This document shows positions 23,528 to 34,158 of a stretch of 64,000 nt of DNA, piece by piece (positions within the stretch are counted from its first letter, which is position 1; each line of letters opens with the position of its first letter). The stretch lies in NCBI GenBank assembly GCA_009192285.1, contig CM018605.1, positions 396,767 to 460,766 of the forward strand, written 5' to 3'. The position numbers and the translations under genes were made by a program. This DNA is from Morchella semilibera. Lineage: Eukaryota > Ascomycota > Pezizomycetes > Pezizales > Morchellaceae. The notes below the pieces were generated by a model. The model was not told the DNA's origin. It searched no databases and worked only from the letters and a program-made list of their open reading frames with translations.

Positions 23528-25475
23528 ATGGTGTGGAAGGGTAGTAAACAATTATTTAAGTGTGGTTCTACAAGCGCCAAGGCGGAAGAAACTCTCACGG
23601 ACTTCACCCTACTTATGCATTACAACGAAGAGTCTCGGAGCAAGAACGTTATTACCATATCGACTTTGGTATTCAGAAAGGTCTTTTCTCAACTCAATAA
23701 AAAAACAAAGACGTATAGCAAAGGACCTTAACTAGGATCAATACCGAGGTTGGATGCTAAAGGGTAATGATAATTTTCACGGAAAGGGTGGGTCATAGCC
23801 AGTTACATTTAAGGGCGCTTTTCTGCTTTTGGGTTGTTTGTACTACTCTCTAGCAGGTCGCAACCAATCAAGTCCAGGGCGAATAGCCAATCATAGTAGG
23901 GGGATACGCCGCCCAAAACTCCCGACCCTATCCTATGTATGGGGCGATCGTATACCCTAAACGAATCGTTATATTATTGCCTCTCAGCACCTTCGCAGTC
24001 AAGGGCTCACATCGCTGGTGCAATTCTCGATCTCACAAGGAGGGCTACTACGCAGCCATTTACCACGTGCCATTTACCACGTGCATGGCAGGCTCCATCA
24101 ATTAACTCCACCGCCCCGCCCGCCTGCTCCACCTACTGGCCTCTATTTTGGAATCCCTGATAGCGATAAATCGTAAGTTATGCCCTTTCTTATCCAAGCG
24201 AGTTGGCATTAGTTGTTTTTCGTAGAAGGATAATGGAAGAGGCGTCCGAACAGAGATTTTCCAAGGTCCCCCCATATCCTTGCCTGTCGCGGTTATGACA
24301 TTCTAGCATTTCTTTGGGGCTTTTCAATAGAGCTTTAATTTAGAGTAGCTCCTATTCCAAAAATGTTTGGAGTGGCTTCTCAAGTCTTGTAGATGAAGGA
24401 GGAAGTTGGAAGCCCTGATAAGGATGATTAACTGGTGTGTTTCAGTGGCTAGGGGGGGGGGTCTCGAGACTTTGTTTGATAAGACTGCAGTCAAGTAAAA
24501 TGTAGACGTAGAAGAGCAATGGCATCAAAAACACGGTTGCTTGATTTTATCTGACAGTTGTAAGCTTCAGACCCTACCCGCCCGGCCGAAGTGTGGCCAT
24601 ACACTCTGCCGCATTTCTGTGGAGAAGGAACATCCTATGCAGATAGTTATTAGTGGGATGGCATAGAGAAGAAGTCAAGGTAGATCGTCAACTGAGAGGC
24701 CGTAATTCCTTGCTGCAGGAAAGAGTACATGTAGCTTTCAGCTATTGAGTGTAACTTAATCAAATGTAGTTACACCCATGCCCTAAAAGATTGCTCATGT
24801 AGAGCGAGGCAAGACTTACATGGCCAAGTTTTATGCAGAACTAATAATGATCGGATAGATACAGCACCTGGGGTAGTATGAAGCTTTCAAGACTTTGGTA
24901 ATTAACGCGCGGGGGGCAGAAGGCTGGCAGCCTATCATGCAGTAAAGAGCGGGGACCGAAGCGGACCGGAAAACCGGGCCCCGATCCTTCACTCAGGCCT
25001 TTAAGGTAAGCTGGGATCGTGCCGGTTCACTATGTATAGCACCTACTGTGTCACACTTTTAGTGACCAATTTTGTGACGGGTAGTAGGTGCACTCTATTT
25101 TTGAAAGTTGCCCTCTAAAATCTGAGGCTAGGTGAAAGTTTCTGGTCGCGGTATGCACGGGTTTTTGGGTTAGTTTTTCCTTTGGAGGGCAGGCTGCGAA
25201 TCATCCTACATGATGGACCTTCCTCAACAAAAACCCTAACCCTGGAGGTTGCAAAATTAAAAGTTCTGTTCAGGATCCCGCCGTGCTAGAACCTTAATGG
25301 TGTTTTACGGATAGTCGCCCTCGATTTATACGTAACGAATGCTACGGTATATTTGCTGTACCGAACGCAGCTTCTTTTTTTTTTTAATAATTATGTTGCA
25401 AGTGGTTAGGCTGGGTTATGCACGTGACATTAGGCTATGCATACCCTTTTTAGCTTGTTCAACCTCACGCAATCT

Positions 25476-25492
25476 TCACGACATGTCACTCG
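25476..25492 (-). promoter_or_regulatory. Bipartite motif site 8
   Basis: On the minus strand: CGAGTGAC, spacer atgtc, GTGA. Intergenic. Confidence 0.35.
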
Positions 25493-26704
25493 TCAGAATC
25501 CTGGGTCCGAATGTTTAATCCCGTAGTATAGGTGATTTAAATCGACTACTTTTGCGTGGAGGTTCATAACGTGGTTGCTGGTTGTGGCCTCTCGTGGTTT
25601 TGCGTTACGGGTGCCCTAGAATCTTGCTGTATGGGTGTAATTTGTTGATCCACTAGTGCACCACTTTTAAAGTTCGCAAATCCCAGGTTTTGGCTCAGTT
25701 TTGACCTGATCCAAGGCTTATCTCGCCAGGCACTAAGCTGCTCCTTGGCCACATATTGGGTAGACACACTAGGTTTGGGGGGGGGGAGGGGGGGTGGGGG
25801 GGTGGAGATTCTTATCCTACGCGAAAGCCCTGAGCTTGGATCTGCTGTGGCCATGGGTTCGTACGTGTAGCCCGCTAACTGCTGGTTTTCTAAGCTCACT
25901 ATAGAGGTTTCTAGATTACTTGTCTAATGTACAACCAGTAGTTCATTGCAATTCGTTTCGCGGGTCTTGCTGCTCTGGGGGTATAACTCTGTTGTTTTCG
26001 TTCGAAATCGCTGTCCCGTGGCCTGTTCTCCACCCCCCTAGCTTTATTATGGCAGTCTAAAGAGTTGTGCGCCCGGCTCGTGAGCTAATATCATGAGAAT
26101 CCCCAGCTCAGTCATATTCTCGGGGCCGCTGTCCTGGCGGAGTGAAGACTTGAGGGAGTGGTCCTATTGTTTTTGCTTGAGATTACCTTGCTAGCCTATC
26201 GGCTGTCGTGGCCTAGAGTCTGGACTCGGCCTATAGAGGTTTTAGATCTTTATTCCTCCCTATGTGCGGGGTTCTGAAATAGAGTCAGTGACCTGCGTAA
26301 TTATTTATCTGGGCCCCCTGGCCCTAGACTGTGGTTCTGCTGCTATTATACGGTTATACGGGGATTTTTCCCAGCCTGGCGGGTTACCTCGTCTCTTAGT
26401 GACCGTGATTTTTCTCTTCTTTGTTCTATACTCATCCACTGCGTACCCTCTGCAAGTTGTAACGCCCAATACTCGCTCCAGAAGTCCCACAAATAAAAAT
26501 TTCAACCACTCACATACACTACTCCTCAACCATCAACCATTCACTACTCAACCACCAACTCTTCCTATACTCTTCAAGTTTTCGAACAAAGATCTCCAAC
26601 TCCACTAGCTCTGATAGCTAAGCAATACTTGCTTTCGAACACAACCTCTTTATTCCATCTCCAACTGTATTCAGTTAAGCCTTTCGAGATTGAAGAAAAT
26701 CACC

Positions 26705-28294
26705 ATGTCGAAAGTACCTGTAACAAGCTATATCCAGCTCGCTGGACTGGCAGAAGTATTTGAGTTCAATCAAAACAACCAATCTCCTCCACCACCACCA
26801 CCTCCTTCTTCTTCTTCTCTCCCTTCTTCTTCCTCCTCTTCCGCTTCACAAAAACCCTCCCTCGCAGCGGGATCTAATAAAAGAAAAACTCTCCATCCTG
26901 AGGAATTGCAAGAGTACAAAACCTCCTCCGGTGACCAACCCAACGAAGATGAGGATGCCGAAATAACAGTACTAGCTGCCCCTGGGCTAAAAAGCCGTAC
27001 CAAGCGTTCGGGACGCATTGTTGCCAAATCTTCAGCCGATAAACACACAGTAACAGCTGCCTCTGGAACACAACCCCACCAAGAGCATCAACAGCCAGGA
27101 CCATCCACAAGGCCTGCAACTACCGAAGAGTCTTTAACCCCTGCCGGTAGTAATGGGAACCCCAAAGCGACTATTGGGGTGAAAACCTTCCATTGCACAG
27201 TTCAGAACTGCAGCAAGTCATACACATCCTCCAAGGCTCTCAGTGCACACAAAAGAAATAGCCACCCTATTGAGAATGCTCCTCCCACCCACGAATGCAC
27301 GAGGTGCAATGATATGTTTCCTACGAAGACGGCTCTTAATAAGCACATTAAAGCAATCCACCGGAGCGACTTCAAGTGCAGCTTATGCCCAAAATGCACT
27401 GGCAGAGGCAACCTCCTCAGAAAGCATATCCAAGAAAATCATCAGGATGTTGATATTGCCGAAACTTTGGTCGACATTTATATGAAATCCAAGGGCCATG
27501 AATCTGGCAATGTGAGCATCTTCTTATGCAGTGAATGCGAATATTACACCGTCGATAAGTTCCAATTTAAAGAACACATCCCGAAACGCCACGGAGGTAA
27601 TGGCACGGCTATCCTAGTTGCAAAATGCCTCGAAGAGACTGCGGCAAGAGATAATGCCCGCCTTAAGTCATACAAATGCATCCTCTGCAGATGGAAAACT
27701 ACGCAAGCGAACACCATCACCAGCCATGTCGCGCAAGCACACCCCACGCAGGACACAGATAGTGTTTCCGGAGCTATTCTTAGGACATTAAACCAGGAGG
27801 AGCTCCCCTATTCAAATATGGAAACCGTCTTCAAATGCTACTTGTGCAAATACACCGGCGAATCGAGTCATGCGCTACTCCTACACACCAAAAAAAGACA
27901 TGAAGAGTATAATGTGGCGGAGGTTTATGCATTCTCAACTGGAAAAGGTAGCAAGCCAACAGTGCCCCCGAAAAACGTTCCTTGGTTCCAGTGTAACTTT
28001 TGCTCGAAATCGAGGAGACGTTTGGCGAACATCAAGAGGCACGCCTCGCGGGTGCATAAGGACAGAATGAATGGTCAACAACCTTTCTGGCAAGAATTAG
28101 GAGGTGACGCAGCGGCAGAGAAGGAGAAGGATTATATGAATAAGGGTGACGGAAGTGGTTACGAAAGCGATGAGGGGGAGGTGGAAGAGGATGGGGCGGA
28201 AGAAGATGGAGTGGAAGAGGGCGAGGAACCAGTCAGGAAGATTAGAAAGGTCGGGAGTATTGGACAATCTAAGGGAGCGTCCAAGAGGAAGTGA
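26705..28294 (+). CDS. C2H2 zinc-finger protein with seven fingers
   Basis: Probable DNA-binding nuclear protein, 529 residues, single exon. The start is the ATG in CACCATGT; the frame is open a little further up but without ATG. N-terminal third: a Pro run, Ser run and acidic or basic low complexity. Then seven C2H2 units, beginning near FHCTVQNCSKSYTSSKALSA, HECTRCNDMFPTKTALNKHI, FKCSLCPKCTGRGNLLRKHI, FLCSECEYYTVDKFQFKEHI, YKCILCRWKTTQANTITSHV, FKCYLCKYTGESSHALLLHT and FQCNFCSKSRRRLANIKRHA. The tail is strongly acidic, then basic. Fingers are irregularly spaced and lack the TGEKP linker, so this is not a classical array and the target cannot be guessed. It stands alone in a gene-poor stretch. 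Confidence 0.88.
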   Translation: MSKVPVTSYIQLAGLAEVFEFNQNNQSPPPPPPPSSSSLPSSSSSSASQKPSLAAGSNKRKTLHPEELQEYKTSSGDQPNEDEDAEITVLAAPGLKSRTKRSGRIVAKSSADKHTVTAASGTQPHQEHQQPGPSTRPATTEESLTPAGSNGNPKATIGVKTFHCTVQNCSKSYTSSKALSAHKRNSHPIENAPPTHECTRCNDMFPTKTALNKHIKAIHRSDFKCSLCPKCTGRGNLLRKHIQENHQDVDIAETLVDIYMKSKGHESGNVSIFLCSECEYYTVDKFQFKEHIPKRHGGNGTAILVAKCLEETAARDNARLKSYKCILCRWKTTQANTITSHVAQAHPTQDTDSVSGAILRTLNQEELPYSNMETVFKCYLCKYTGESSHALLLHTKKRHEEYNVAEVYAFSTGKGSKPTVPPKNVPWFQCNFCSKSRRRLANIKRHASRVHKDRMNGQQPFWQELGGDAAAEKEKDYMNKGDGSGYESDEGEVEEDGAEEDGVEEGEEPVRKIRKVGSIGQSKGASKRK

Positions 28295-29576
28295 TGGAGT
28301 TGGTTGTCTGGGAAGTTTATGAAATTGCTTGTAAGGCAGTGTTACTTTCTGTGAAAGTTTCGCAGTCTGTGGACGTATTACTGCTTGTGAAGGTGTTATT
28401 ATCTTGGTGTTATTGGTGTGCTTATGGGGCCTGGTTTGACTTGTGAACTAGGCGCCCTATTGAGTTGCTTAACTCAATTTCTCTTTATGTTATTAATAAA
28501 GGGAATGGACCAAAAATAAACAATGGTTCACAATTTAAGAAACCGCTTGCTTGGATAAAAATATGGTGACCAGATTAACGGGCGAGGAATAGTGGATGGT
28601 GAACCGTGAAACTAACACCTAGTGGCATTGGGCCCGGGAAATTGGCATAGTTAAGTACATGTACTTTCTATCAAAATATTTAATTTGTCAATGCTAAATA
28701 ATATCAGAGGTATCGGTAAAATGGGAACAAAGTCAAATAATTTGTTGGAAGATTAACCCATATTTATCGACATACGTACATTTATTATATTTCTCTGCTG
28801 TAATCCCCGCGGTAGTATATTTTAACGAGCACCTTGTCTTTTCTAAATGAAAATGATTGTTTTTCTGAATTACTATAGACTTTGGTTAATACTACATGTA
28901 ATACATGTATATATGTATTCACGGAAGCTGGTTACATACATGTACTTGTCTCGAAACCAGTCCTAATTGGGTTTAGCGTCGTAGTTAAATGGACCCAACG
29001 TCTGGTTCGAGACAAGGCCCTTTCCTCAACACAGGAAAGGTCTTTACTTTTCGGTACATTTTTTTCCTTTGGCTAGTTTTCCTCGGACTTTTTTGTAGCC
29101 ATTTTTGTGTTCTGGGTGCTCACACCTTGAGAATTATACCTCGAGGCCCGTGAAAGAGCTTATTCTCCAATAATTGTAGGATGCTCTGAATAAATGTTGT
29201 GAGAAGATACGTGCAATGCATAATGCAAAGATCCCGCCTCATTACATACTTACATGTATTTGTGCAAATAAAAGTTTTGCAGTTCCCAGTAACGTATGTA
29301 AAAACTGCGCTGCTATATACGTAAATTAAGTGGAAAACCTACATAATTCTGCGGATTACGTTAGTTTGAAAGTGACCCTTATACTCAATCTTTTCCATAA
29401 TCCCTTGCAAATCCCGACTAAGATATACGGTTAGGTTCGAATTTTTATAAACTTCAGCCTTACCTTCCACTCATCGGCCCTAGTTGCTTTCTTTCCTATA
29501 GCATAAAATGCCTAAGTCAGCACACACTACTTGTCTGGGTAACATACATATGATTTCATATATACATACCACTCAC
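28295..29576. other. Intergenic region with nested hairpins
   Basis: AT-rich spacer between the 3' ends of the zinc-finger gene (+) and the cysteine synthase gene (-). It carries several TACATGTA octamers at 28655-28945 and 29249, and two adjoining inverted repeats at 28944-29040. No gene seen. Confidence 0.6.
28944..29040. repeat. Two adjoining inverted repeats
   Basis: Arms 28944-28972 and 28992-29016 are imperfectly complementary (ACTTGTCTCGAAACCAG against CTGGTTCGAGACAAG, plus an inner TTGGGT/ACCCAA). A second hairpin, CCTTTCCT-N6-AGGAAAGG, follows at about 29018-29040. No open frame. A small structured element or MITE remnant is possible. Confidence 0.6.
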
Positions 29577-30995
29577 TTAGACTCCGTATCCACTTTTCTC
29601 ACCTTCTAAACTCACCCCTTCGCCTACCTCTCCACATCCCAATACTCCTTCCAAAGTCATCTCTTCGTCGCCCGCCACTTCCCCGGCCTTCTTCCAAAAC
29701 TTACTCAGGTGTCTAGTCCCCGAATCACACAGAATGGTGACCACCCTATGCCCTGGGCCCAGTTTCATCGCCGTCCGGACCGCAGCAACACAGTTAACTG
29801 CACTGCTGCTACCTACAAACAAACCTTCCTTCTCTACTAATAGCCGCGCCATTGATAACGCTTCGTCATCAGTAACGCGGATAGCATCATCGACGTAGGG
29901 GCGACCAGCTTCGAAGTTGGCAGTGACACGATTGATGCCAATTCCCTCTACTATGGTATCGACCTGAGGTCGGCGACGAGTCCCTTCCCGCTCCTTGATA
30001 TCAAACATGACACCATACTTGACACGGTTATAGAGGCCGCTCCCCTGGGGATCTGCTAGCACCACACGAACACCCTGAAGACGCTCTTTGAGATACTTCC
30101 CCACGCCGCTCAAGGTACCGCCAGTCCCAGCGCCTGCCACAAAGGCATCGACACGACCGCCACATTGCTGGTATATCTCTGGACCTGTACCCTCGTAATG
30201 TGCCTTCCAGTTTGCAGGGTTCTCGAACTGGTCCGCAAAGAACCCACGCCCAGGTTCTGTCTCCGAAGCTGTCTGGGCAGCAGCAAGGGTGCGTGCAAGG
30301 TTTACAAACTGGCCTTTATCAACAATTGGTGCCGGGGGAACAAGAGTAACCAAGGCACCGAGCTTGAGCAGAAGGGAGGATTTCTCTGTGGACTGGTCAT
30401 TTGGCATACAAATATGGGCGAGGTACCCACGAGCGCGGCAAATAAATGCTAAAGAGACACCAGTAGAACCCACAGTACCCTCGTACACTTTATCGCCACT
30501 GTGTGGAGTAAGAAGGTTGGACTCTTCGGCCTAGGCAGTATATTAGCCTTTTAACATTATCCCTAGACAATTATATGGCATCAAAAGAAAGGGAGGAAAC
30601 AAGTGAAAGAAAATATAGAAACGGAGAACGGAGAACAAAAGAATATTACAGTTTTTATAAGTTTTAACGCCACTCTATCTTTAACTGAGCCACCGGGCTC
30701 TAGGAACTATTTGTGTTATTAGTAGGTAATGAGGGTGTGTAAACGAAGCAAGGTGCAATACTTCGGCTTTGCCTAGGATCTCGCAGCCGGTAACCTCAGA
30801 AAGATGCTTTATTCGGATCAAAGGGGTGTTCCCAATACAATCTTCGAGCCCGTTCCTGATGTCCTCTGTTAATAATCGGGGATTTTTCGTCGAGTCTTGT
30901 TGCCGGTGCGAAGAGATTGTCTGGGCTGCGAGCACGACGCCAGCGCCGATGATTATTCCGCTAAGGAGAAGCTTCGTTTGCTCGAATCTATCCAT
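29577..30995 (-). CDS. Membrane-anchored cysteine synthase (PLP, Mcy1/Cys12-like)
   Basis: PLP-dependent fold type II enzyme of the O-acetylserine sulfhydrylase family. Exons 30995-30762, 30706-30650 and 30530-29577 give 414 residues in matching phase. A hydrophobic anchor near the start (LLLSGIIIGAGVVLAAQTI) fits the fungal mitochondrial cysteine synthase class, called Mcy1 in yeast. DCIGNTPLIRI opens the catalytic domain; the PLP lysine is in PGGSVKDR, which is split out on a 57-nt exon; GTVGSTGVSLAF and the phosphate-binding AGAGTGGTLSGVGKYLK follow; the substrate loop FVGSSSAVN is near the end. The second exon is easy to miss because the first frame runs on past its donor. It shares a 239-bp divergent upstream region with the DUF185 gene. 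Real in vivo activity of this class is not settled. Confidence 0.93.
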
Positions 30996-31234
30996 TAGCT
31001 TGGGCTATTGAGTTTTTTGTGGTTGTGAAGTTTAAAAATTGATGTAGGCTGTGGGAGACTCGAGTGAGAGGGGGTGAAGGCCAGAAGGAGAGGGAGAGGC
31101 TCAAGGCTCAGAGACTCGAAACGGGGAATTAAGCTTGTGACGTCGGTTGGCGGGGGTAAACCCCGGCGATCAAACCCCCACCACATGCTGCAACGACGTT
31201 TTTGCGGTCCCCTTTTCCCACCCGCCGAACATCA
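30996..31234. promoter_or_regulatory. Shared divergent promoter region
   Basis: 239 bp separate the two start codons of the cysteine synthase (-) and DUF185 (+) genes, so both promoters and leaders must lie here. Near 31061 is a weak variant of the bipartite motif (CGAGTGAG, agggg, GTGA). Confidence 0.6.
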
Positions 31235-32807
31235 ATGGATTCCCCATTCGTGTCGTCCCTTTTCAGATCTCTGTTCCACCGCAGAGCTTGCCTGCGTCTT
31301 CGTGCCGGCCTCAATGGCTCTGTCCAGCGGCGAAACTTCATGGGGTTCAAGCTTCCTGTTGCGCCTGATAGTGACAGAACCACATGGCAGCCGCGGAGCA
31401 CATTCCTCCAGCGTGACCGTTCAGAGGAATATGAAAGATACCCCATTGTGACCGCGCAGCAACTATCCACCCGTACGGAGAGGCCCAGGAGGGTGAAGAT
31501 GCTTGTGCGGGACTTTATCGACGGTGTGTCCCCGTCGCAGGAAGAAGAAAATCTACAACCTTTTTCCTAACCACCACAAATATAGACAGCTTATACAACC
31601 CCAACTACGGCTACTTCTCAAAATATGCCGTGATCTTCTCCACCCCACACGCTTTCAACTTCCCCTCCCTCGTTGACGAATCCGACTTCCAGCGCAGGCT
31701 CGGGGAGTCCTACACGGCCTTTGAAGACGCGCTCGATGCCACTCACCCCTCCGACATCCGCCAGCTCTGGCACACACCCACAGAGCTTTTCAAGCCCTAT
31801 TACGGCGAAGCCATCTCGCGCTACCTCGTGGAAAACTATAAGTTAAGTCTCTTCCCCTATAACGACCTCATCATCTACGAGATGGGCGCTGGGAATGGCA
31901 CTATGATGAGCAACATTCTCGACCATATCCGCAACACAGATCCCGACGTTTATACACGCACAAAGTACCGGATTATTGAGATTTCACCATCTCTTGCGGC
32001 GCTGCAGCGCACACAAGCTTCTCAGGGCCCACACGCGGACAAAATTGAGATCGTAAACAAGAGCATCTTCGACTGGGACACATACGTCCCTGATCCATGC
32101 TTTTTCCTCGCGCTCGAGGTCTTCGATAACTTCTCGCACGACATGATCCGTTACGACCCTGAGACAGAGCGGGCCCTGCAGGGTATTGTAATGATCGACA
32201 AACAAGGGGACTTCCACGAATTCTACACACCCCATTTGGACCCAGTAGCAGAGCGCTTCCTCAAGATCCGGTCCCGCGTCGCAAGGCCAGGGTTCCAGCA
32301 CCCTCTACGAACCCCAAAAATTTTAAGGAGGTTGCGAGAGGCGCTACCGTTCACGCCAAACCTAAGCAAGCCGGAGTTTATCCCAACGAAGATGATGGGC
32401 TTTTTTGATGTGCTGAGGGAGAATTTTCCGGCACATAAGCTACTCATGAGCGACTTCCATGCTCTGCCAGATGCTATAGAGGGTGTGAATGCCCCAGTGG
32501 TACAGACCAGATACAAGCGGACCAGTATTCCTGTTTCAACGCCTTTTGTAAGTTCTTGTCGCCGTTAAAAAAGTAGAGGGAAACTAACAGCAAATAGGTG
32601 CAACAAGGCCTCTTCGATATCCTTTTCCCCACAGATTTCGATGTAATGGACGACATGTACAAGGCGTTGACAGGACGCCTAACTAGAGTCATGAAGCACG
32701 AGGAGTTTCTTAAGAGCTGGGCGTTCTTAGAAGAAACTGAGACGCAAAGTGGCGATAATCCGATGCTTAATTGGTATAAAAACGCCTCCGTGATGAGCTC
32801 TGTTTGA
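31235..32807 (+). CDS. Mitochondrial DUF185 SAM-methyltransferase-like protein
   Basis: Member of the DUF185 (MidA/NDUFAF7) superfamily, which includes a complex I assembly methyltransferase. This one looks closer to a divergent fungal branch, so the substrate is unknown. Exons 31235-31523, 31586-32547 and 32598-32807 give 486 residues. The Arg/Ser-rich, acid-poor start (SSLFRSLFHRRACLRLRAG) looks like a mitochondrial presequence. Family marks: NPNYGYFSKYAVIF, then the SAM-binding loop YEMGAGNGTMMSNIL, IIEISPSLAALQ, and EVFDNFSHDMI where NDUFAF7 has its E-x-D-N region. Introns have GTGTGT and GTAAGT donors. The open frame extends slightly upstream without ATG, so 31235 is the first start. Confidence 0.9.
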
Positions 32808-33360
32808 GCGGGTAATAATCTGTTTTTTCCTTTGTGTAAATACCAAACTAGCAATGTTTTTATTTATTTGGGGGGGGGGTAGGATGTTCCGTGAGGTTGT
32901 CTCCGTGTTACGGGAGTCATATATTATCATCCCATTCTTAATTTCTGGAGACTGGTCCGTAGGCGCGCAAAACCCCCCAAAATTTGAAAATTGAGGAGGT
33001 TAAGGTATGGTTTTATTTACATTAGTAGCACACGCTTAATCTACTACAAACAGAAAGAGGAAAAGAAACGTGGAGACTCTAGAAGAAGTGGCTCTTTGTG
33101 TACAAACCCCCTCCCACCCCTCCACATTCTAGTTCCCGTATGTACAATGCCTTACTTGCTAATCACGGCACAACCCAGAACATGCACGAAGCCAAAAAGA
33201 AAGAAAATCCTAGCACTGGTCAAAGAAGAGCATGGTTCCCGGTCCCACAAGCTATACAAATGCCCCAAAGAACACCATACACGATTCAATGAGTGGGAGA
33301 ACTAGAACTTTTTTTTCGTTTGGCTAGTATAATGCACGTTACATGTGCATGCGGAGTATC

Positions 33361-33377
33361 GGAGTGATGTCTCATGA
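33361..33377 (+). promoter_or_regulatory. Bipartite motif site 9
   Basis: GGAGTGAT, spacer gtctc, ATGA; first base G instead of C. Faces site 10 head to head. Confidence 0.35.
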
Positions 33378-33400
33378 AGCTGTGTGTCACGGGACGGGAA

Positions 33401-33417
33401 TCATGCATTATCACTCT
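33401..33417 (-). promoter_or_regulatory. Bipartite motif site 10
   Basis: On the minus strand: AGAGTGAT, spacer aatgc, ATGA; first base A instead of C. It lies 23 bp from site 9 in the opposite orientation. Confidence 0.35.
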
Positions 33418-34019
33418 GCCCTGTGACCCTCTGGTGGTGTTTGGCGCCTAGCACGGCAACCATTTATCGATTTCAGTGCATACGTGTGCCTATAACCCCC
33501 CTTTGACTACAGGCTAACTTGCGTACTACGCAAATTCACATGATTTACTTCGATCACAATGAGCCAGAGCAGAAAGAAGTGGGAACAAAAAGAGCCCACG
33601 CACTCAATTTTTGACATCAAACCCGGCCACCAGCTCGCCAGGAACCTAAATCATCGAACATGTATTGCGTAAAATCCATACTCATCACTGCCATCCTTTC
33701 AGAACTTCCATCACACACAGAAAAGGGTAAAAAATAGAAAGAAAAAACGCCCTGTACCTACTAGCTACTATAAATACCTCAGGGGCAAATTAAGAACTGA
33801 GAAGAATGTAGAGGGGGAGAATGGTCCAAAAAAGAAAAAAAAAGAAAAAAAAAACTTCCTAACCCTCAATTTCCTAGATAAAACTCAGAACACCTAATCG
33901 GCCTAGGATAATAAGGAGATCGGAAGAAAGGGGGAAATATGCTCAACCACTACCCCCAAGGCCTATGAACGAGAAGGGATAGCAAAGGTACCGCAAATCC
34001 CTGACTTAATATACATAAA

Positions 34020-34070
34020 ACGGGGGTGCACCTCTACACCTATGGAATAGATGAAGAAGTGCACCCCCGT
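34020..34070. repeat. 12-bp perfect inverted repeat
   Basis: ACGGGGGTGCAC (34020-34031) and its reverse complement (34059-34070) with a 27-nt loop, 90 bp past the TFIIS stop codon. It might affect 3' end formation; that is inference. Confidence 0.7.
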
Positions 34071-34158
34071 GAGTCACTGATCTGAGCTAGTTCATTTTTT
34101 CGTTTTATATTTTTTATGTTTTCTTTTTTTTAGTTATATGAGTTGCAAGGTAGGAAGT

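Larger units (their letters stand above)
22103..26704. other. Gene-poor AT-rich region
   Basis: Apart from the tRNA gene, no exon is supported in about 4.6 kb. It has at least five TACATGTA octamers (22416, 23039, 23049, 23133, 24727), a doubled CATTTACCACGTG direct repeat (24057-24083), an imperfect hairpin at 25040-25095 and G runs at 24447 and 25776. It may hold degraded repeat DNA, but I could not assign any family. Confidence 0.55.
32808..34158. other. Convergent intergenic region
   Basis: 1.35 kb between the 3' ends of the DUF185 (+) and TFIIS (-) genes. It holds an opposed pair of bipartite motif sites (33361-33417), A-rich purine tracts near 33740-33860 and a 12-bp inverted repeat (34020-34070). 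No gene seen. Confidence 0.6.

Noticed and set aside
25564-25899. About 110-codon minus-strand frame with a Pro run
   Set aside because: Begins at GTG, the first ATG is 16 codons in, crosses a G-rich homopolymer, has no splice partner and no recognisable domain. Possibly a relic, not supported.
22103-26704. Search for transposase, reverse-transcriptase or LTR-type remains in the gene-poor region
   Set aside because: No conserved motif, terminal repeat or coding fragment of any element family could be recognised by eye.
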